64,000 bases of DNA from Himantopus leucocephalus (Eukaryota; Chordata; Aves; Charadriiformes; Recurvirostridae), in contig RSEF01000004.1 of NCBI GenBank assembly GCA_003993805.1, positions 21,020,229 through 21,084,228 on the forward strand, written 5' to 3'. The notes below the pieces were generated by a model, which ran no database searches, was not told where the DNA came from, and worked only from the letters and a program-made list of their open reading frames with translations. A program made the translations under genes and the position numbers. Within the stretch, counting starts at the first letter, position 1, and each line of letters begins with the position of its first letter. Below are positions 1 through 13,275 of this stretch, one piece after another.

Positions 1-480
1 AGCTCGCTCGCCCAGAATAGGATTTTTTTTTTTTTTTTGTTAATCGCTCAAAAAGCCGCGGACACAGGCCTGTTCATTCAGCTCAACTGCTTAACGCTGC
101 GATCTAAATAAAAAGGGAAAGAAGGAAAACTTTGTACTCCTTTCGCACCCTGAATATTAAATGACACCATCGATGTTGCCTTGGGACGCAACATCAAACC
201 ACTTCCTTCGCTCCAAGATGGGATTTAAGAAGAATGACTTCGAGGCTGACTCGCCGTTTCAAATCTCCCATTTTTTTTCCCCCCATCTCAAACTTGAGGA
301 TGCAACATGAATGAAATCGGAATTAGCCTCGTTACAAACGAGCAAGGGGGGTGACCTAGATTCACTTTGCCTCTCAGAATGAAGTGACGGCAAAAGTTTA
401 AAACCCACCATACCGGGCTGTCGGCTGCGGCACATTTAGGTCAAAGTTTGTTGCGATCAAATCGTGCTTTCCGAAAAGGC
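1..480. other. Intergenic, possible conserved non-coding element
   Basis: Moderately AT-rich unique DNA without open frames, holding homeodomain-type ATTAA/TTAAT cores and a TTGTTAAT motif near the left edge. Its texture (no repeats, no CpG decay, mixed composition) resembles vertebrate conserved non-coding DNA. Conservation cannot be measured from one sequence. Confidence 0.25.
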
Positions 481-2574
481 TTTTACTAGCGGGATGATTT
501 GTATGGCAGTGGCTGAATTATGCATGGGATTTGTACAGCCTCTGCTAGCAAATAACTCCAGCCCTTCTGGCACGTGCGGAAAAGCTCGAGCTCTTCCCTG
601 CAGCATCTTCGGGGGCTTCAACCCAGCTCTGCGACCCTGGGGACACACGGGGTGCTGGGGTGTCAGGGTAGCCCCGGCCACCAGCCACATCAGGTAGCAT
701 CCCATGCTGTGCCCGGCTGGAGCCAGTCTCGCTGCAGGTCTCAGTGTGCTGGGATGAAATGTGGGTTTTTTCAACGATCTTACGGAATCCCACCCAAAAA
801 GTCCCAAATCAGAGGGCCTGCTCCCAGCGAAGGCAGCCTGGCTGCTGCGCGAGCTGCTCGGGTGGCACCCGAGTGGTAGCACAGGGCTCTGCCCAAGTGA
901 CGGTCACACTGAAGGAAATATACGGCAATGATCAAGCTGATCATTTGTTGTTTGTTGTGGTGAACTGAGGAAAGAAAAAAAAAAAAGAAACCAACACAAA
1001 AACCTCAGGGAAGGCCACAACTGTTTACCCCATTAAGCCAGGAAGATTTAATTGATGTCTTTCATGGCTAACATATCCTAAAGAATTTTAAGTGCTTTAG
1101 TATCCGAGTAAGAAACTCCTACATTGCCCAACAACAGGCAAGTAACTCAAGGTGCTGCTGGCTCAGCGCTTGTCAGCAAGGCAGTGAATGCGAACAAAAA
1201 GAAATGCAACGCAAAGAAAGGAAAGCTGGTTCACGACAGAGCAGTCCCCCCAGACAGTGGCCCTATTTGTCTTCAAGATCTGCCTTTAACTCAAGCAAAA
1301 GAAGGACTGCTCATCCTCCTCGCACCGTCCCCATGGAGCATGTGCTCAAGCGAGGGTGGGCAAGGCTGTCCCCCTCACACCGGGACCTCTTGGGGTGCCA
1401 GGATGGGGGAAAAAAAAAAAAAAATTTGTATTTTTCTCATTGAAATTCCTCATTCAGTCCACTTTTCTACCAGTGAAAAACAACGACAAACCCACTCCTG
1501 CTCCTTATGGGTGTCCTTTCACTGGTCCCTTTCCAGTCCATCCCTTCCGCCCCGACATGCCGTGCACACAGGAATCCCACTTCTCCCGCAGACCCTCCCG
1601 TCAGTGCCCACAGGTATGCTAGCTGAGTTGCTCTGTTTTCCCAGTGCAGCTCTCACAGCCTCTCCCTTCCCTTTCCCTCCCCTTTCTTTCTTCCCCCTCC
1701 TGAAGCCATCCTCCTGAAGTCCATCCCAGTTAGGAGTCAGCTGGGGGGGGGAGGTGTCTCAGGCCAATCTTTTGGGTACAGCAGGGTCTTACCCAGTTTC
1801 CCACTGCCTGTATGCGGAGAAAGGACCTCAGCTTATCCTCTGGCTGTGCTTCAATCCCAATAGAAAGGGCCAGTTAGCACTTCACAAGGAGGTAAGACTG
1901 GCTGTCTCCTTGAGAACCTGGAAGGAAAGCCCTCTGCTCTGCAGATAGTGCCCAAGCAGAGGTGGTTGCTCTTTTCTCTGACACCCCCAAAAGTTTGTGC
2001 GGCATCTCAGACGTTCAGCATCGCTTGCCAGGCACCCGGCCTTGCTGTAGGGGGAACAGTGTGAGATGGAAACTGCTGAGATGCTCTGGGGACTCTCCCC
2101 TCCCCATCCACAATTTGCGTTGCGGTTCACCCGGATGCTCACCCACCTGCAAGCATTTTGCCCGCACCCACTCTGCTGCCCAGCGCTATGTCCAAGCTGC
2201 TTTTCCAGCTGGGGACGGCACGAGCCCCGGCATGGGGCAAACCCGGCTGGGGTCCAGCCAGCCCGGCTCACTGGCACCCGTATTACCCACCCAGCCGCAC
2301 CGTCACTGTGGGGACACTCACAGTTGATGCCACTCTCTTGTCAAAAATCACTCCATTGCCATTGGCAACTGCTTTCCAACGCTAAGGCTGAACTTGCCGT
2401 GGTCGTCCTCTGCAAGTGGAGAAATAACAGTCTGAAAGAAAACGAGGAGACGTCCCTTCCCCAGGCAGCCCCTCCTGCAGCGTGGCTAGTGGGAGCTGCG
2501 ACTCGAGCAAGCTTCGGGAGCGCTCGGCACTGACTGCCTCGTCACAAGCCAGCGGCGCAGGAAGGACAGCGCGA

Positions 2575-2900
2575 CACGCTGTACTCCAAATATCGAGCTC
2601 TTAATTACGTCCCAAGCAGCACCTCTGCGCCTGCAGTAATGGGAGCTCAGCTCTATCCGCGGCTGTTAGCGAGATCCTGTTTTGCTTCATCCTCATTATG
2701 GGAAATAGCCTGCTCGGGTCCAGCAGCCGGTGGAGATGTTTCCTCTCGTGAAGCAGATTGCTTTCTCCTGTCAATTATGAGCAGAGAGCTCGACAGCCCT
2801 GTGCAAATTGCTGGGTGAAAGCATAAATAGGAGTACACGGGAACCGATTACAGTCTTGGTAGCAGGCTTGCTTAAAAACAGCTGATGGAAACACCGAGGT
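2575..2900. promoter_or_regulatory. Possible conserved non-coding element
   Basis: An AT-richer stretch in a GC-rich neighbourhood, with homeodomain-type sites TTAATTA at 2601-2607 and TCAATTATG at 2771-2779. No coding signal on either strand. Enhancer function is only an inference. Confidence 0.25.
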
Positions 2901-5235
2901 CAAGAGAGATAAAAAGCGTAGAGGAGGTGGTGATGATGGCTGGCACGGCAGTGCCGTGGAGCCGGGGGGGACGCGTGGCCCCCGCCTGCCCCTACAGCAG
3001 TGCAGCCGTCCGCAGTGGCGGCGCGGCCGGGGTTAACGGGGGGGCTGCCGCGACTTGGCTCTAAAGCCATTTTTTCCCCCCAATGAAGAGACTGCCTGTC
3101 GCTTTGGTAGTGTCAGCAGCGTGCATCCCGCAGCTGGGAAACTCGGCACTCCTCGGGGAAAGGGAAATGATTCCCCCCTCTCGCTGTACTCTTACCAAAA
3201 ACCCCGATTTCACCAGACAGTCCGGCATACCTGCAAAGCCCTGCGGGATTTCTAAGGGGGGCGCAAACAGGTCTGTGGGCTGAGGTTACGCACCAAACCT
3301 TTACGCAGCGCACAGCACCGGTGCTCGCGCTGCCGGCAGCGACTGCCCTTACCGGGGGAAGTCCAGGCTGGTTAAATTTCAGCTGAGCGTCATAAACAGA
3401 CCCTTGTCCTGATGGGTTCCCATTCCAGAGAAAAGGGTGAAAAAAGTGCGTGTGCATTTTAACCAACGGTCTCGGAGCTGGTTTCTTCAGCCCCACAGAC
3501 CTTGCTGGCTCCTCCTGGGCCAGGTTCACAGCCCCCGCTGCCCCGCCTGACCCCCGGCGCCTGCCTTTACTCCTTCCTCGAGGGAAGGAGGTAGCGATGC
3601 CTCTTCTGCCTGTAGGTCGGCCCTGGTTTGGGGCTGGTTCAGCGAAGGGACAGCTTTCCTGCCTGTTGCTGGCAGCGAACAAGCTGAGTGCCCATCTTAC
3701 AATGTTCTCTTTGCTCTGCCCTCTAATGCACCGCTGCTCATGAACTTCCACTGCTCTTCAACCCACTCCCCATTGCCTGGTCCGATCTTCAGCTGTCCCC
3801 AGACCTTCAGCCCATCACCAACACCCAACATACATGTGAAGCATCACTCATGCTCACTCCCATCCTACCCATCCCTTCAATAGCTCCATCCAGAAATCTC
3901 CTACTCGGCGCCAGCTCTGCACACTCACACCCGTCAGCATTTTTGCAGGCTCTGCAGAAGGGTATTGATTCCTGCTCATAGAGACCTTCAGTTCTGTCTG
4001 AAGAAAAGCCATTGCGTTTGCCTGGGTGGGCTTTGAAAGCTGACCCCTCTATGCCGTGCAGGTCCCTTTTTCGCCTTTCCACTTCTGCTCCCCCCCCAGA
4101 CCCGCTGGGAAGAGGGGTTTGGTCACCTGCCTCAGCCCGGCCCCCTTGCTTTCCTCCTAGACCCCGCAGGCAGAGCTGCCTGTGATTTATTTCCTTGTAT
4201 TTAATACTGCTAAGTCAGAGGCACCAGAAATCTGCAGCTGGCAACTGCAGGCTGCTTTCCAGCTCCTCCAGCCAGACCTGCCAGCAGACGTTTTCAGTTT
4301 TGGTTCTCAGATCTCCGTTACAGTCTGGTCTCAAAACAGCGAATCCACCAGCCCTCCGACTGCGCGCGTTCAACTCCACAGCCTCAAAGCTGTTACAAAC
4401 GAGCCGCGAGTTCCTCCCGCTTCCCACAAGAAACGGGTATCCCTCCGACGCGTCTGTCTTTGGCGGAGAGCAATACCCTTCAGATCTCTCGAGCACAGCC
4501 TGGTGCCTGGTTTTCCCTCCTACCCGATTGTAGGCTGGTGAGCGAAGACAGCGCCTCAGATCTGGCGACGTTAAAACCCTTCTTTATCAGGAACTCCACT
4601 TACCTCTGTGACAAGGTGAAAGTTGTGCTTGAATTTCTGCTGCTTTCCTGGAGAATTTAAGCGAAGCTGAACTGTAGGTGCATCTGTCCTCCTGCTGCCT
4701 TTCCCTCGGCTCCCCGCTCCTGGGAGCGCTCTGCCCTTCCCGCAAACATTTCTGGACCCAGGTTTTACTCAGTTGAGGAGAAGCGAGAGCTGTGGTTCAT
4801 AACTCGTATGAGATTTCACTTAAAGTTGAATTAATAACTTTAGAGAAGAGAGATAGGACGAGAAAAGAGGGATTTGCATGTCTCAGGTTCCAACCGCTCT
4901 CCTACAATCCAACTAAAGAAAGCAGATTTGGAGATGTTAAGTCATTTATGAAGTTTAACGGGGTTATACACATTTAAAACAAAACCCCCAATAGATGGAA
5001 TGAACCCCCTCATCAGGGTTTGTCCCTGCTCCTGGCCGGGGGCCGAGCACTCTCCCCAGGCAGAGGGGACTTGAGCCTGGCATGTGGCATGCACAGAAGA
5101 GCCCAAAGCAGAAGGCGAGGCTTGCCGAAGGAAAGCTGGATGCAAATCCTAAGGAGCAATACAGATCTGAGATACAGAGAGCTTGAAATAAATATAAATT
5201 CAAGAATGGAAAAAGTTGCCAGAGATATTTAGGGT

Positions 5236-5290
5236 TTGTATATGTATGTTACATATATATACACATACGCACACACACATATATATAAAA
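5236..5290. repeat. AT/CA-rich simple repeat
   Basis: An impure TATG/ACAT/CACA dinucleotide tract, typical microsatellite material. Open frames crossing it (Tyr/Thr/His-rich) are not genes. Confidence 0.8.
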
Positions 5291-6179
5291 AGACCAACAA
5301 GTCCTATCTGTATGCAATGCGAGCGAGATGTTGCTATAGTAATCTTAATTTTACATTCCTTACATTAAGAAGAAGATTGCAAGTTGGTTGGCACCCAGAC
5401 TGTCTTTTTGTTGTAGCATGTGCTGCATTTAACACAGTGGGACTCTGTTCTCTGCCTCTTAGAGCTATGGAAATAGAAATAACTGCTGACAATAACATCA
5501 TCATCACTACACGGNTAAAAAAAAAAAAAAAAGAGAGAGAAAAAGAAACTGTCTGTGCACGTTAGCACTGAGTTCAGGCTTGGACACAGACACATCCCTG
5601 AGGATGGGCAGGGACCCAGGGAGCAGCAGCTGGGAGCTGCTGGGGGAGTGGGATGGACTGGGAGCGTCCTGGGTGGGAGTGGGTGAGCAGGGGGCAGGCG
5701 GAGAGGACCCTGCTTTGGATTTCGTGTGACACCAGCTGTAAATCAGAAGTGACTCTGCCCGAGCCAGCAAAGGCACAGGGGCACCAAAAAGGACGGAAAG
5801 CAAAGTGAGGCTCCAGCACTGCAAACGTGCTGCTCGTGCTGCGGTGGGAGGCTTCTCCACGACCTGATGTGCCGGCACGGGACGGGGCTTTCAGCCCACG
5901 GTGAGGGTCTCTGCCTGCAAGATGGGAAACTGAAGCTAAAATTCAAACAATTCTCTCAAAACAGCCACCCTCTCCGGTAGGTAGAGAGGTGTGCAGGCCT
6001 CCAAAAGCCAAGAATCTGAGCCCTCCTGGGGAAGAGGAGAGGCAGCACTTTGCCTCCCTGGCTCTGCTGGAGCTTCAGGTGGTGACAAACTTGGGGGAAG
6101 CGTGAGGCTGGGGATCCACGCGACCCGCGGGCACGGCCCATGCTCTGCAGAGGCAAGCGCTGCCTTCGAACATCCTCAC

Positions 6180-6400
6180 CCGACAGCGGCTCCCGGGCAC
6201 ATTTGTTTTCTCCAGATTGATGGTGTTTACAACTTCAGGCATCTTCTCAGTCATCTATGATCTCCGGCCGCCGGCGGGTCTCTTCGGGACACTGAGTGAC
6301 AAGTATTGTTACAGTGCCAAGGAGATGGGACTCTCAACTGCCTGTGGCAGGCAGATCGCTGTGAAATCATGATTTATCTGGAGTTAAATTAAGTTATGTC
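6180..6400. promoter_or_regulatory. Possible conserved non-coding element
   Basis: Balanced-composition unique sequence between GC-rich blocks, ending with an AT-rich TTAAATTAAGTTA segment. No splice-bounded exon was found. Confidence 0.2.
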
Positions 6401-6669
6401 TCTTCCCTGCCTGCCCTGGCAGCGGCTGCGTACAGGTGTGCTGTATTTCTTCCTCTAAAAGGGAAACCACAGGGCCATTTACCAACAGCTCGAGATCAGA
6501 AGGTGCCCAAATGTAAACTCCAGGACAAAACTCATCTGAGCGTGGTTGAGGGAGGGAGCTGACAAGTGACAAACAGCCAGAGCTGAGTTTGCTCTATTTT
6601 GGCTTACGCCACTGCTCGGAGAATCACGGGAAGGGAAAACAGGTGAATTATTGTCACCTCCAGACTTAA

Positions 6670-6890
6670 ACAAATGGAGGCTTCAAACAAAATTGCATTG
6701 CTTAGACATTCAGAGGGGGAAATATTTACCTCGCGTGCAGAAATAAATGTTATAGTTTATGAGTCATATAAAGCCTTTTACGCTGAAAATCCCTGTCTGG
6801 ATGAGGATGGGGATATTTCTCATTGTGGTCTTGATCCATCCAATTTATCTGCAGAGCGAAAGGATCAGTGAGGGCATTATTCTCCAGAAG
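6670..6890. promoter_or_regulatory. Possible conserved non-coding element with a short open frame
   Basis: An AT-rich island with a plus-strand frame of 65 codons at 6674-6871 of unbiased composition (MEASNKIALLRHSEGEIFTS...). It matches no family I recognise. There is no clear splice acceptor or promoter. Conserved non-coding DNA often has open frames of this size, so I favour regulatory sequence over a gene. Confidence 0.25.
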
Positions 6891-7033
6891 ATCTGACAAT
6901 GGGAAAAGTTCTTCCAGTGGGGGCTGGATGCCCACCTGGGTCTCCCCATCCCGGCGCACGCAGGTCCCTTCGCCCACCCAGGCATCACCTGTGGCAGAAG
7001 AGGCTCTGGGTTCTTCTCTGAACCGAGGGTTTT

Positions 7034-7124
7034 GGAGTTGCGGCGTGCCTGGCTGAAATAACGGGGTTGCTCTGCCACACNGGAGTTTCGGCGTGCCTGG
7101 CTGAAATAACGGGGTTGCTCTGCC
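7034..7124. repeat. 43-bp direct duplication around a single N
   Basis: Positions 7034-7076 and 7082-7124 match except for one base, with ACAC and N (7081) between them. It has the same signature as the 12990-13275 duplication and is probably an assembly artefact. Confidence 0.9.
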
Positions 7125-8439
7125 GCATGGCTGCTCCCCAGGGGATGGAGCGGGGCTGCAGCATCTGGGGCTCCTCCAAAACCCCCTGTTTTGGGGTGCA
7201 CAGAGCTGGGTTCGGGGTGCACGAGGAGCAGAGCAAGGTGGAGCACAGGAACAGGCAGGAGGAGGGTGCCCTCCCTTTCCGCAGCCTTGGGTGTCCCACC
7301 TCGCCGGGACACAGGGTGCCAAACACTGGCACCGGTTCCTCTCCCCTCAGCCCATTACAGAGATGTGCGCGTGCATGGATACACGCGTTAATGGATGAGC
7401 TGCAGACGGGTGACCCTGGCCCTTGGGGTGCACTACACCTTAGCCGCTGGCAGCACATCCCGGGGAGACAGCCGGCAGCAGATCCCGGGAGCAGCAAAGG
7501 CAGGAAAAACTCATTCGTGTGCAAGGGGTTTGGATCTCGGGGTGATCGGCAGCGAGTTCAAGCAGCGCAGAACGAGCCTGCCCCAATTCCTCTGCCTTTT
7601 GGGAAAGACGTTGCTATCTCCGGAGCCTCACGCCTTCTGGAAAAGCACCGTTCCCTCCATTGCTGATGATTTATTTGGGAAGAAGCCTCATTTTTCACTG
7701 ATCATACTAGAAGCACAGAATGGATTACAGCGTGGAGTAACCTTGATAGCTGAGGAATTCAGTGTATGCAAATGTGAGCCTTAAATGGCTCTTTCTGTGA
7801 GAGACTGCCTGTAGGGGGGACATCTTTGCGATATGGCACCAATGAATAGACTGGTATTTAAAAGCAGGGACTTTGCCCCAGGCCACAATACATGCTCTAC
7901 TGACATCTACAAACAGCAGCTTTTTCCTGTGAGCACAACTTGCATCTCTGCTCTGCAAACCTGCTCATTTCACTGCACAGCCCCGTGCCCGTTGGGATGC
8001 CCGGTATCCCAGCACACGTGCACCAAAAGATACCGGGCTGCTAACAGCAAACCCCTAAGTCACCTGCAGCATCCACGAGCTCCCAGGCCCACCCATACCC
8101 TTCCCTCGCACCTGAGCCGCAGCCTGAGGGTGGCCAGGAGGGAGCACCAAGGGCCTGGGGCTGCTTCATCCTCTCCTACCTCCTCCAGCCCCTCGGAGCT
8201 CGGGCATTAGAGGGGAGCAAGCGCAGGTATGAAGAGGCATGAGGCGAAACTCGTGTTTTCCCCCCGGACCGATGCTGCCCATTGCCTGGCTCGCCTGGTG
8301 CCAGGCTGCAGCGAGCATCCTCCCTTGGGCATCCCCTGCGGTACCCAGGCTGGACCCGCCACCTCCAACCAGCGCAGGGATGGACAGGGATGCACAGGGA
8401 TGCTGTGCAGTGCGTGGCAGCTGCCTGAAGATGGCAAGC

Positions 8440-8945
8440 CAACACTGCAGTTTATAATACATGCAAATAACCCCGCTGGAGGAAGAAGGGGGCTCCCTAC
8501 AAATAAGAGGGCTATATTTTCTTTGCAGCCCATGTAATGCCAGAGCAGAATTTAAATTGCTGTATTTATCATACAGGTCCGAGCCTTTTTTCTTTCCTCC
8601 TCTTTGTTAAACCCTGCCCGTCTTGCAGAATTTCGAGCGGTACTCCTGGTACCGCAGCAGTCCTCGAGCCCAAATGCAAAGTCTGAGGAAGAAATTGCAA
8701 TGCATCCTTTGGCACCAGGGAGCCATAGAGCTAGTGTGTGCATGCAATAATTTATCCTAAGCCTTCTAGTGGCATTTTATGTCTTTTTGCTGTAGTGCCA
8801 TTACAGCTTTGATTACTCCATTTTTATGTTTGTCAGCACAGCATATGGGCAAGATAATTTGTATTCAAAGTATTAAACTGGTAATGTAAATTATTAAAGA
8901 CCCAATTCATAAAAGCATTACACACCATATGCAGATTCCTTCCCT
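8440..8945. promoter_or_regulatory. Possible conserved non-coding element with octamer site
   Basis: An AT-rich block of about 500 bp with a perfect octamer ATGCAAAT at 8461-8468 (POU-domain site), several TTAAT/ATTA cores and GCAATAATTTAT, sharply different from its GC-rich flanks. No coding frame. Confidence 0.3.
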
Positions 8946-11900
8946 TGAACTCTCCCCTCCTCCTCCCCATTTTGCAGAGCCGGTTTCACACGATTCGAGC
9001 GGGACCAGGACCGCTGGCAGCTCCCACCCCACGGGCACCACCTTCATCCGAGTGGATGTCAGATGAGGACCCAGCACCTTCCTCTTTCTGCTGCCTCCTG
9101 CACAACTCATTTACCCCCAGGCGCCTGTTGCCCATCAGCTCATTTCATTTCAGCATCTCCAAAAATGTTTTCCCATTTTTACCCCCACCCCCATTTGCTG
9201 CAGAGCACCCTCCAAGGTATGTACATCTCTGAGCACGGATGTTGCAAGGAGGTGTTGGAGAGGGCACAGGAGGAGGAGGTGAAGACGACCGCTGTGGCGG
9301 TCCCGTCTTATTGCCCATCTGGGGCTGCGCAACCGCAGGACGATGGCAGCTTGCCACCGGTTCCGCAGCACGGGCTGCCATTCCTGTGGGCAACCTCCTG
9401 GCTCTCGTGGGCAACAGGTCACCTCTTCCCGTGCTCAGCCTCAACAGGATTCCAGCAACCGCTCCGAAGGGCTGGGGGCAGCGAAACCCGCCGATCCTGC
9501 AGGGAAATTGGGATTTTCAGCTGTAACCCCTGTTATAACGGGCAACTCATTTCAGTAGCTGTTTACCAGACCATACACAGTACCGTCATGTTGAGCAGAT
9601 GCCGTCTTCTGTTTTTCTCATTACCAAGATTTACTGTCTTATAAGCTTATTATTGACTGAGGCTTTAGGCTTTCTTCGGGGCCGAGGGCAAGGGGAATGC
9701 AAACTCCCAGCAGCTCCTGTTTGCAGGAGCATCCCCTGCCCAAGGCATCGGGACTGACCCGGTGCTCGGGGCTGCCTCCCCCAAACCTGGACCCCTCTAC
9801 CTTGCAGCAAAGGCTTCGGCAGCCCAGAAGGGCAGCAGGGGGGGCATGCAGCGCGCCCTGTTCCCTGCCATGGGGTCTCCCGAAGCCCCCCCAGCGCGGG
9901 GAAGTTCCAATGCACTGCACTGCCAGCGATTCTGAAAAAATGACATTAAAACGGAGCAAGAATTGGGGCTTAACTGCACTTAGTCTGTGTAAAATCACGC
10001 GAGTCTCCTAACCTACAGTCTCCCCACAGCACACAAATGCTTTTTGGCCCTGCTTTTCAGGAGAAACACACCCCTCCTCCCATCCTGGGGGGAAAAGGAG
10101 GATTTTGTATCCAGCTTCCGGAGGTTTGGCATCCAGGGGGACCCATGGGTGAGCCCGGGGGAGTTGTACCACTTCTCCAGACCTCCTCCTCTCCAGCCAA
10201 AACCTTCTGCTAACACGGACCAAGATGCAGGCTCTCCGGCACACAGCAAAGGAGCCGGTTTACCTGCGCGTCCACGCACCACCCGGCGCTCACACATCGC
10301 TCTCAGCAGCAGCTCCGTAAGCTCACACGGAGAAAGCGTAAGGACATCACGTTTCAACCCCAGTAGGACACAAAGGCACCCAAAATGTAAAAACACTGCC
10401 GGTACCTGCTGGGACTCAGCTCTGCTCCCCTGTCAGGTCTCCCCAAAAAAGAAAAGGCAGTTTTGCCAAAAATAGACGATAAAACAAGGTAGTGCCGCAG
10501 GAGCTGCCGGCTATCGGCACTGTGCCGAGAGACCACGGGGCCGGATCAGCACATGCATGGCTGACAGGTAGAACAAGAACATCCCGCACAACATACAAGA
10601 AATGGAAGTTTGGTCCTCCCCTTCTCTCCCTGAATTTTTCACATCTTTGACACAACACAGGCACGTTTCACCGAGTCAGCGCTTTCAGCGGACGCTGCCA
10701 CACGGCTGCATTGGGCTCACTCCTCAGTCCCACTTTTAATTCCCTGGGGCATCGTGTCCGGCAGTGACTGGCACGTATCCTTCAACCACCCTTTATTAAC
10801 GCCCTGCCCAGGTACCTGCCTCTCTTCTCCAGCATTGATTTTTTAATTTTTTTTTTTTTATTTATTAAAAATCCCCTTGCTTTTATCGTCCCAAGCACGA
10901 CCCAAAGCACCGCCAAACCCTTCATCCGCTTTAGGGTGATGCATTTGTGCCTGGAGGTCCCCTCTTTACTTTACCCCAAACCGCTTCGCTTTGGCTTTGC
11001 CACAGACGGGGCAGGGTGGGAATCACACTGCCCACCCGACCAAGGCACTGATGCCAAACCTCTCGATGCCGCCGTGCTCAACACGATGTTCCCCCCTTCC
11101 CCGCGGGCAGGCGCGCTGCCAGCCAGGCGGCAGCGGATGTTCGGTGGGAGCGCCGCAAGGCTCCCCCTGTGCGCAGCCACGCTGTGGCACGTTACAGCTG
11201 TGGCCAACATTGAAGCCGCCGAAGCAGGTTGTCCGGGAAGGGGATGGGAACACGAGCAAAGCAAAGGGCTGGAGATGGAGGAGGAGAAATGGAGCACGCG
11301 CCAAGAGGCTGGTAAAGAAATTACTTTTGGGGGAAAAACAAAAGCAAAACCAAACCACTATTTGGCTATTTCTGTTCACCACATATTTGGAATTCCTTCT
11401 CCAATATTGTGTTTTGAAAAGGGCAAAAGCATTTTCCAAGTCCTATTTCATCATCAAGTGAAGAAAACCCCACACATCTGTCCCCTTCTCCACCCATGGC
11501 TTTGCACCCCGAGCCATGTCCTCGTGCCCACAGGGGACAGGGCGAGGGGGCAGCGGGACCGGCAGCTGAAGCCGATCCCAGAGGGACGGCACTGCCCGTG
11601 GCAGATGCTGGCGGTGGCAGAAGCAGCCCTGTGCTGTAACGATGGGCTCAACTTCAGGAGAACCAGGGTCCGCACATGGGGAGCGTTCAGAAGCCCCAAG
11701 TTTGGTTTTTCTCCTCCTCCCCCCTGTGTTTGCTTTCCTACTGGGCTCTGCCGGAAGAGCGGGGAGCACCGTGCGAGGGAGGGCCGTCTACGTAACACCA
11801 GCCACGTGCAATGTTTCTCCCCGAAATCTGAAAGCAGCCGGCAGCGGCGGTGTGTGCAAAGAGCGCCGTAAAGCCCGAGCGTGTCCCTCCAGCTTCAGAG

Positions 11901-12989
11901 GGAGCTTGCCCCGGTGGTTGGGTTCATGTTAAACGCACAGAGCTCTGCTGGGGAAGGCACGGTGCTCCGTAAATAACAACAGAAATTGTTATTTCAGAAT
12001 ATATCCACAGAGAGCGACCGCGATCCCAGCGCGCTGTTCATTTTCGGCACGTCTAACCCATATAATGAAGACGCAACCCACCCCAGCAGACAAGCTAAAC
12101 AGCAGGCTTCCAGATGTCCACCCTGCTCGCCCATCTCAGACTCCTAATCCCCTACTTTGTCTGAGCTCTAGCTGATTTCTGATGCATTCAGATTATCCAG
12201 CGAGCATAACTGCTAGTGAACATCTGAATATTTCCCCCCTCCATCTCGCATTTCACCTTGGAGGAGAAGCACTTTACAGCACCCGGGCCCTTCTTTATCA
12301 AGCCAATTAGTGTAACACAAAAGCAGTGAACAGGACCAGGCGAAGCTCAATGGCCTGTAAAATCCCCAATATTTCAAGATGGGCTGAGGCCAAATATGAC
12401 TGTTGGGTTGGTTTTTTTTTTAAAAAAAAAAAAAAAAAGGAAAAGCCGAGGGTGAGTAACCGAGGCGCTGGCCTTTCCAACCGCATTAAAAAGAAAACCC
12501 AGCAAATTCGCCTAACGTACAAGCCAGTTCATGTATCGTAAAGGAAAGTTTACAAACAGAGCGGCTATAATTCCTTCTATAACATCGGAGGACCAAAGTT
12601 TGCGAGGAACAAAAGGAAATGATTAACAGGGGAAATATGCATGGTACAAAAAAGACTTTTTAGTCCAAAAAGGGATGTCCATATTTAGAAACACTTGATT
12701 CCTGTTGTCAGGGCCCTGCTTTTTCCTGAATGCGTTTCTCCCCCGTGAAAGAAAGAAGTCACAAAGGGAGTTTGTGCACAGCCGTGTCACGTGCACACAG
12801 GGCACCGCTGATTTTCCTCCAGGATTAAGGGAAAAATGCAAAGATTCCAGAGCAAGCAAATAAATAAATAAAAATAACCATGTCCATATTTAGGAGACGG
12901 CTTCTAGCAAACCATCAGCTCCTCCGGCAGAATCCCCTCTCCCACCACAGGCACCCCGAGCCCTTGTCGGGGTGTGCCGCCCCCACGGG

Positions 12990-13275
12990 ACCCTCCCCGG
13001 GTCTGAGCACCCACGTCTGCGGCGAGAGGGCGGCTCTCGCTCCCCCGGTGCTGCGGGGCTGGAGACAATCCCGCTGCAGCTTGCGGAGGTTTGCAGCTGT
13101 GCTTCGGGAGCGGCTGTCGCCTGACAGCTCCGNACCCTCCCCGGGTCTGAGCACCCACGTCTGAGGCGAGAGGGCGGCTCTCGCTCCCCCGGTGCTGCGG
13201 GGCTGGAGACAACCCCGCTGCAGCTTGCGGAGGTTTGCAGCTCTGCTTCGGGAGCGGCTGTCGCCTGACAGCTCC
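12990..13275. repeat. 142-bp direct duplication around a single N
   Basis: Positions 12990-13131 and 13134-13275 are the same sequence with about three mismatches, separated by g and N at 13132-13133. A lone N at the exact junction points to two contig ends that overlap but were not merged, rather than a true tandem duplication. Confidence 0.9.

Noticed and set aside
10936..11871. 311-codon plus-strand open frame, the longest Met-initiated gap-free frame in the window
   Set aside because: Low-complexity, compositionally driven translation without any recognisable domain, promoter or splice context; overlapping long frames exist on the other strand, as expected in GC-rich non-coding DNA.
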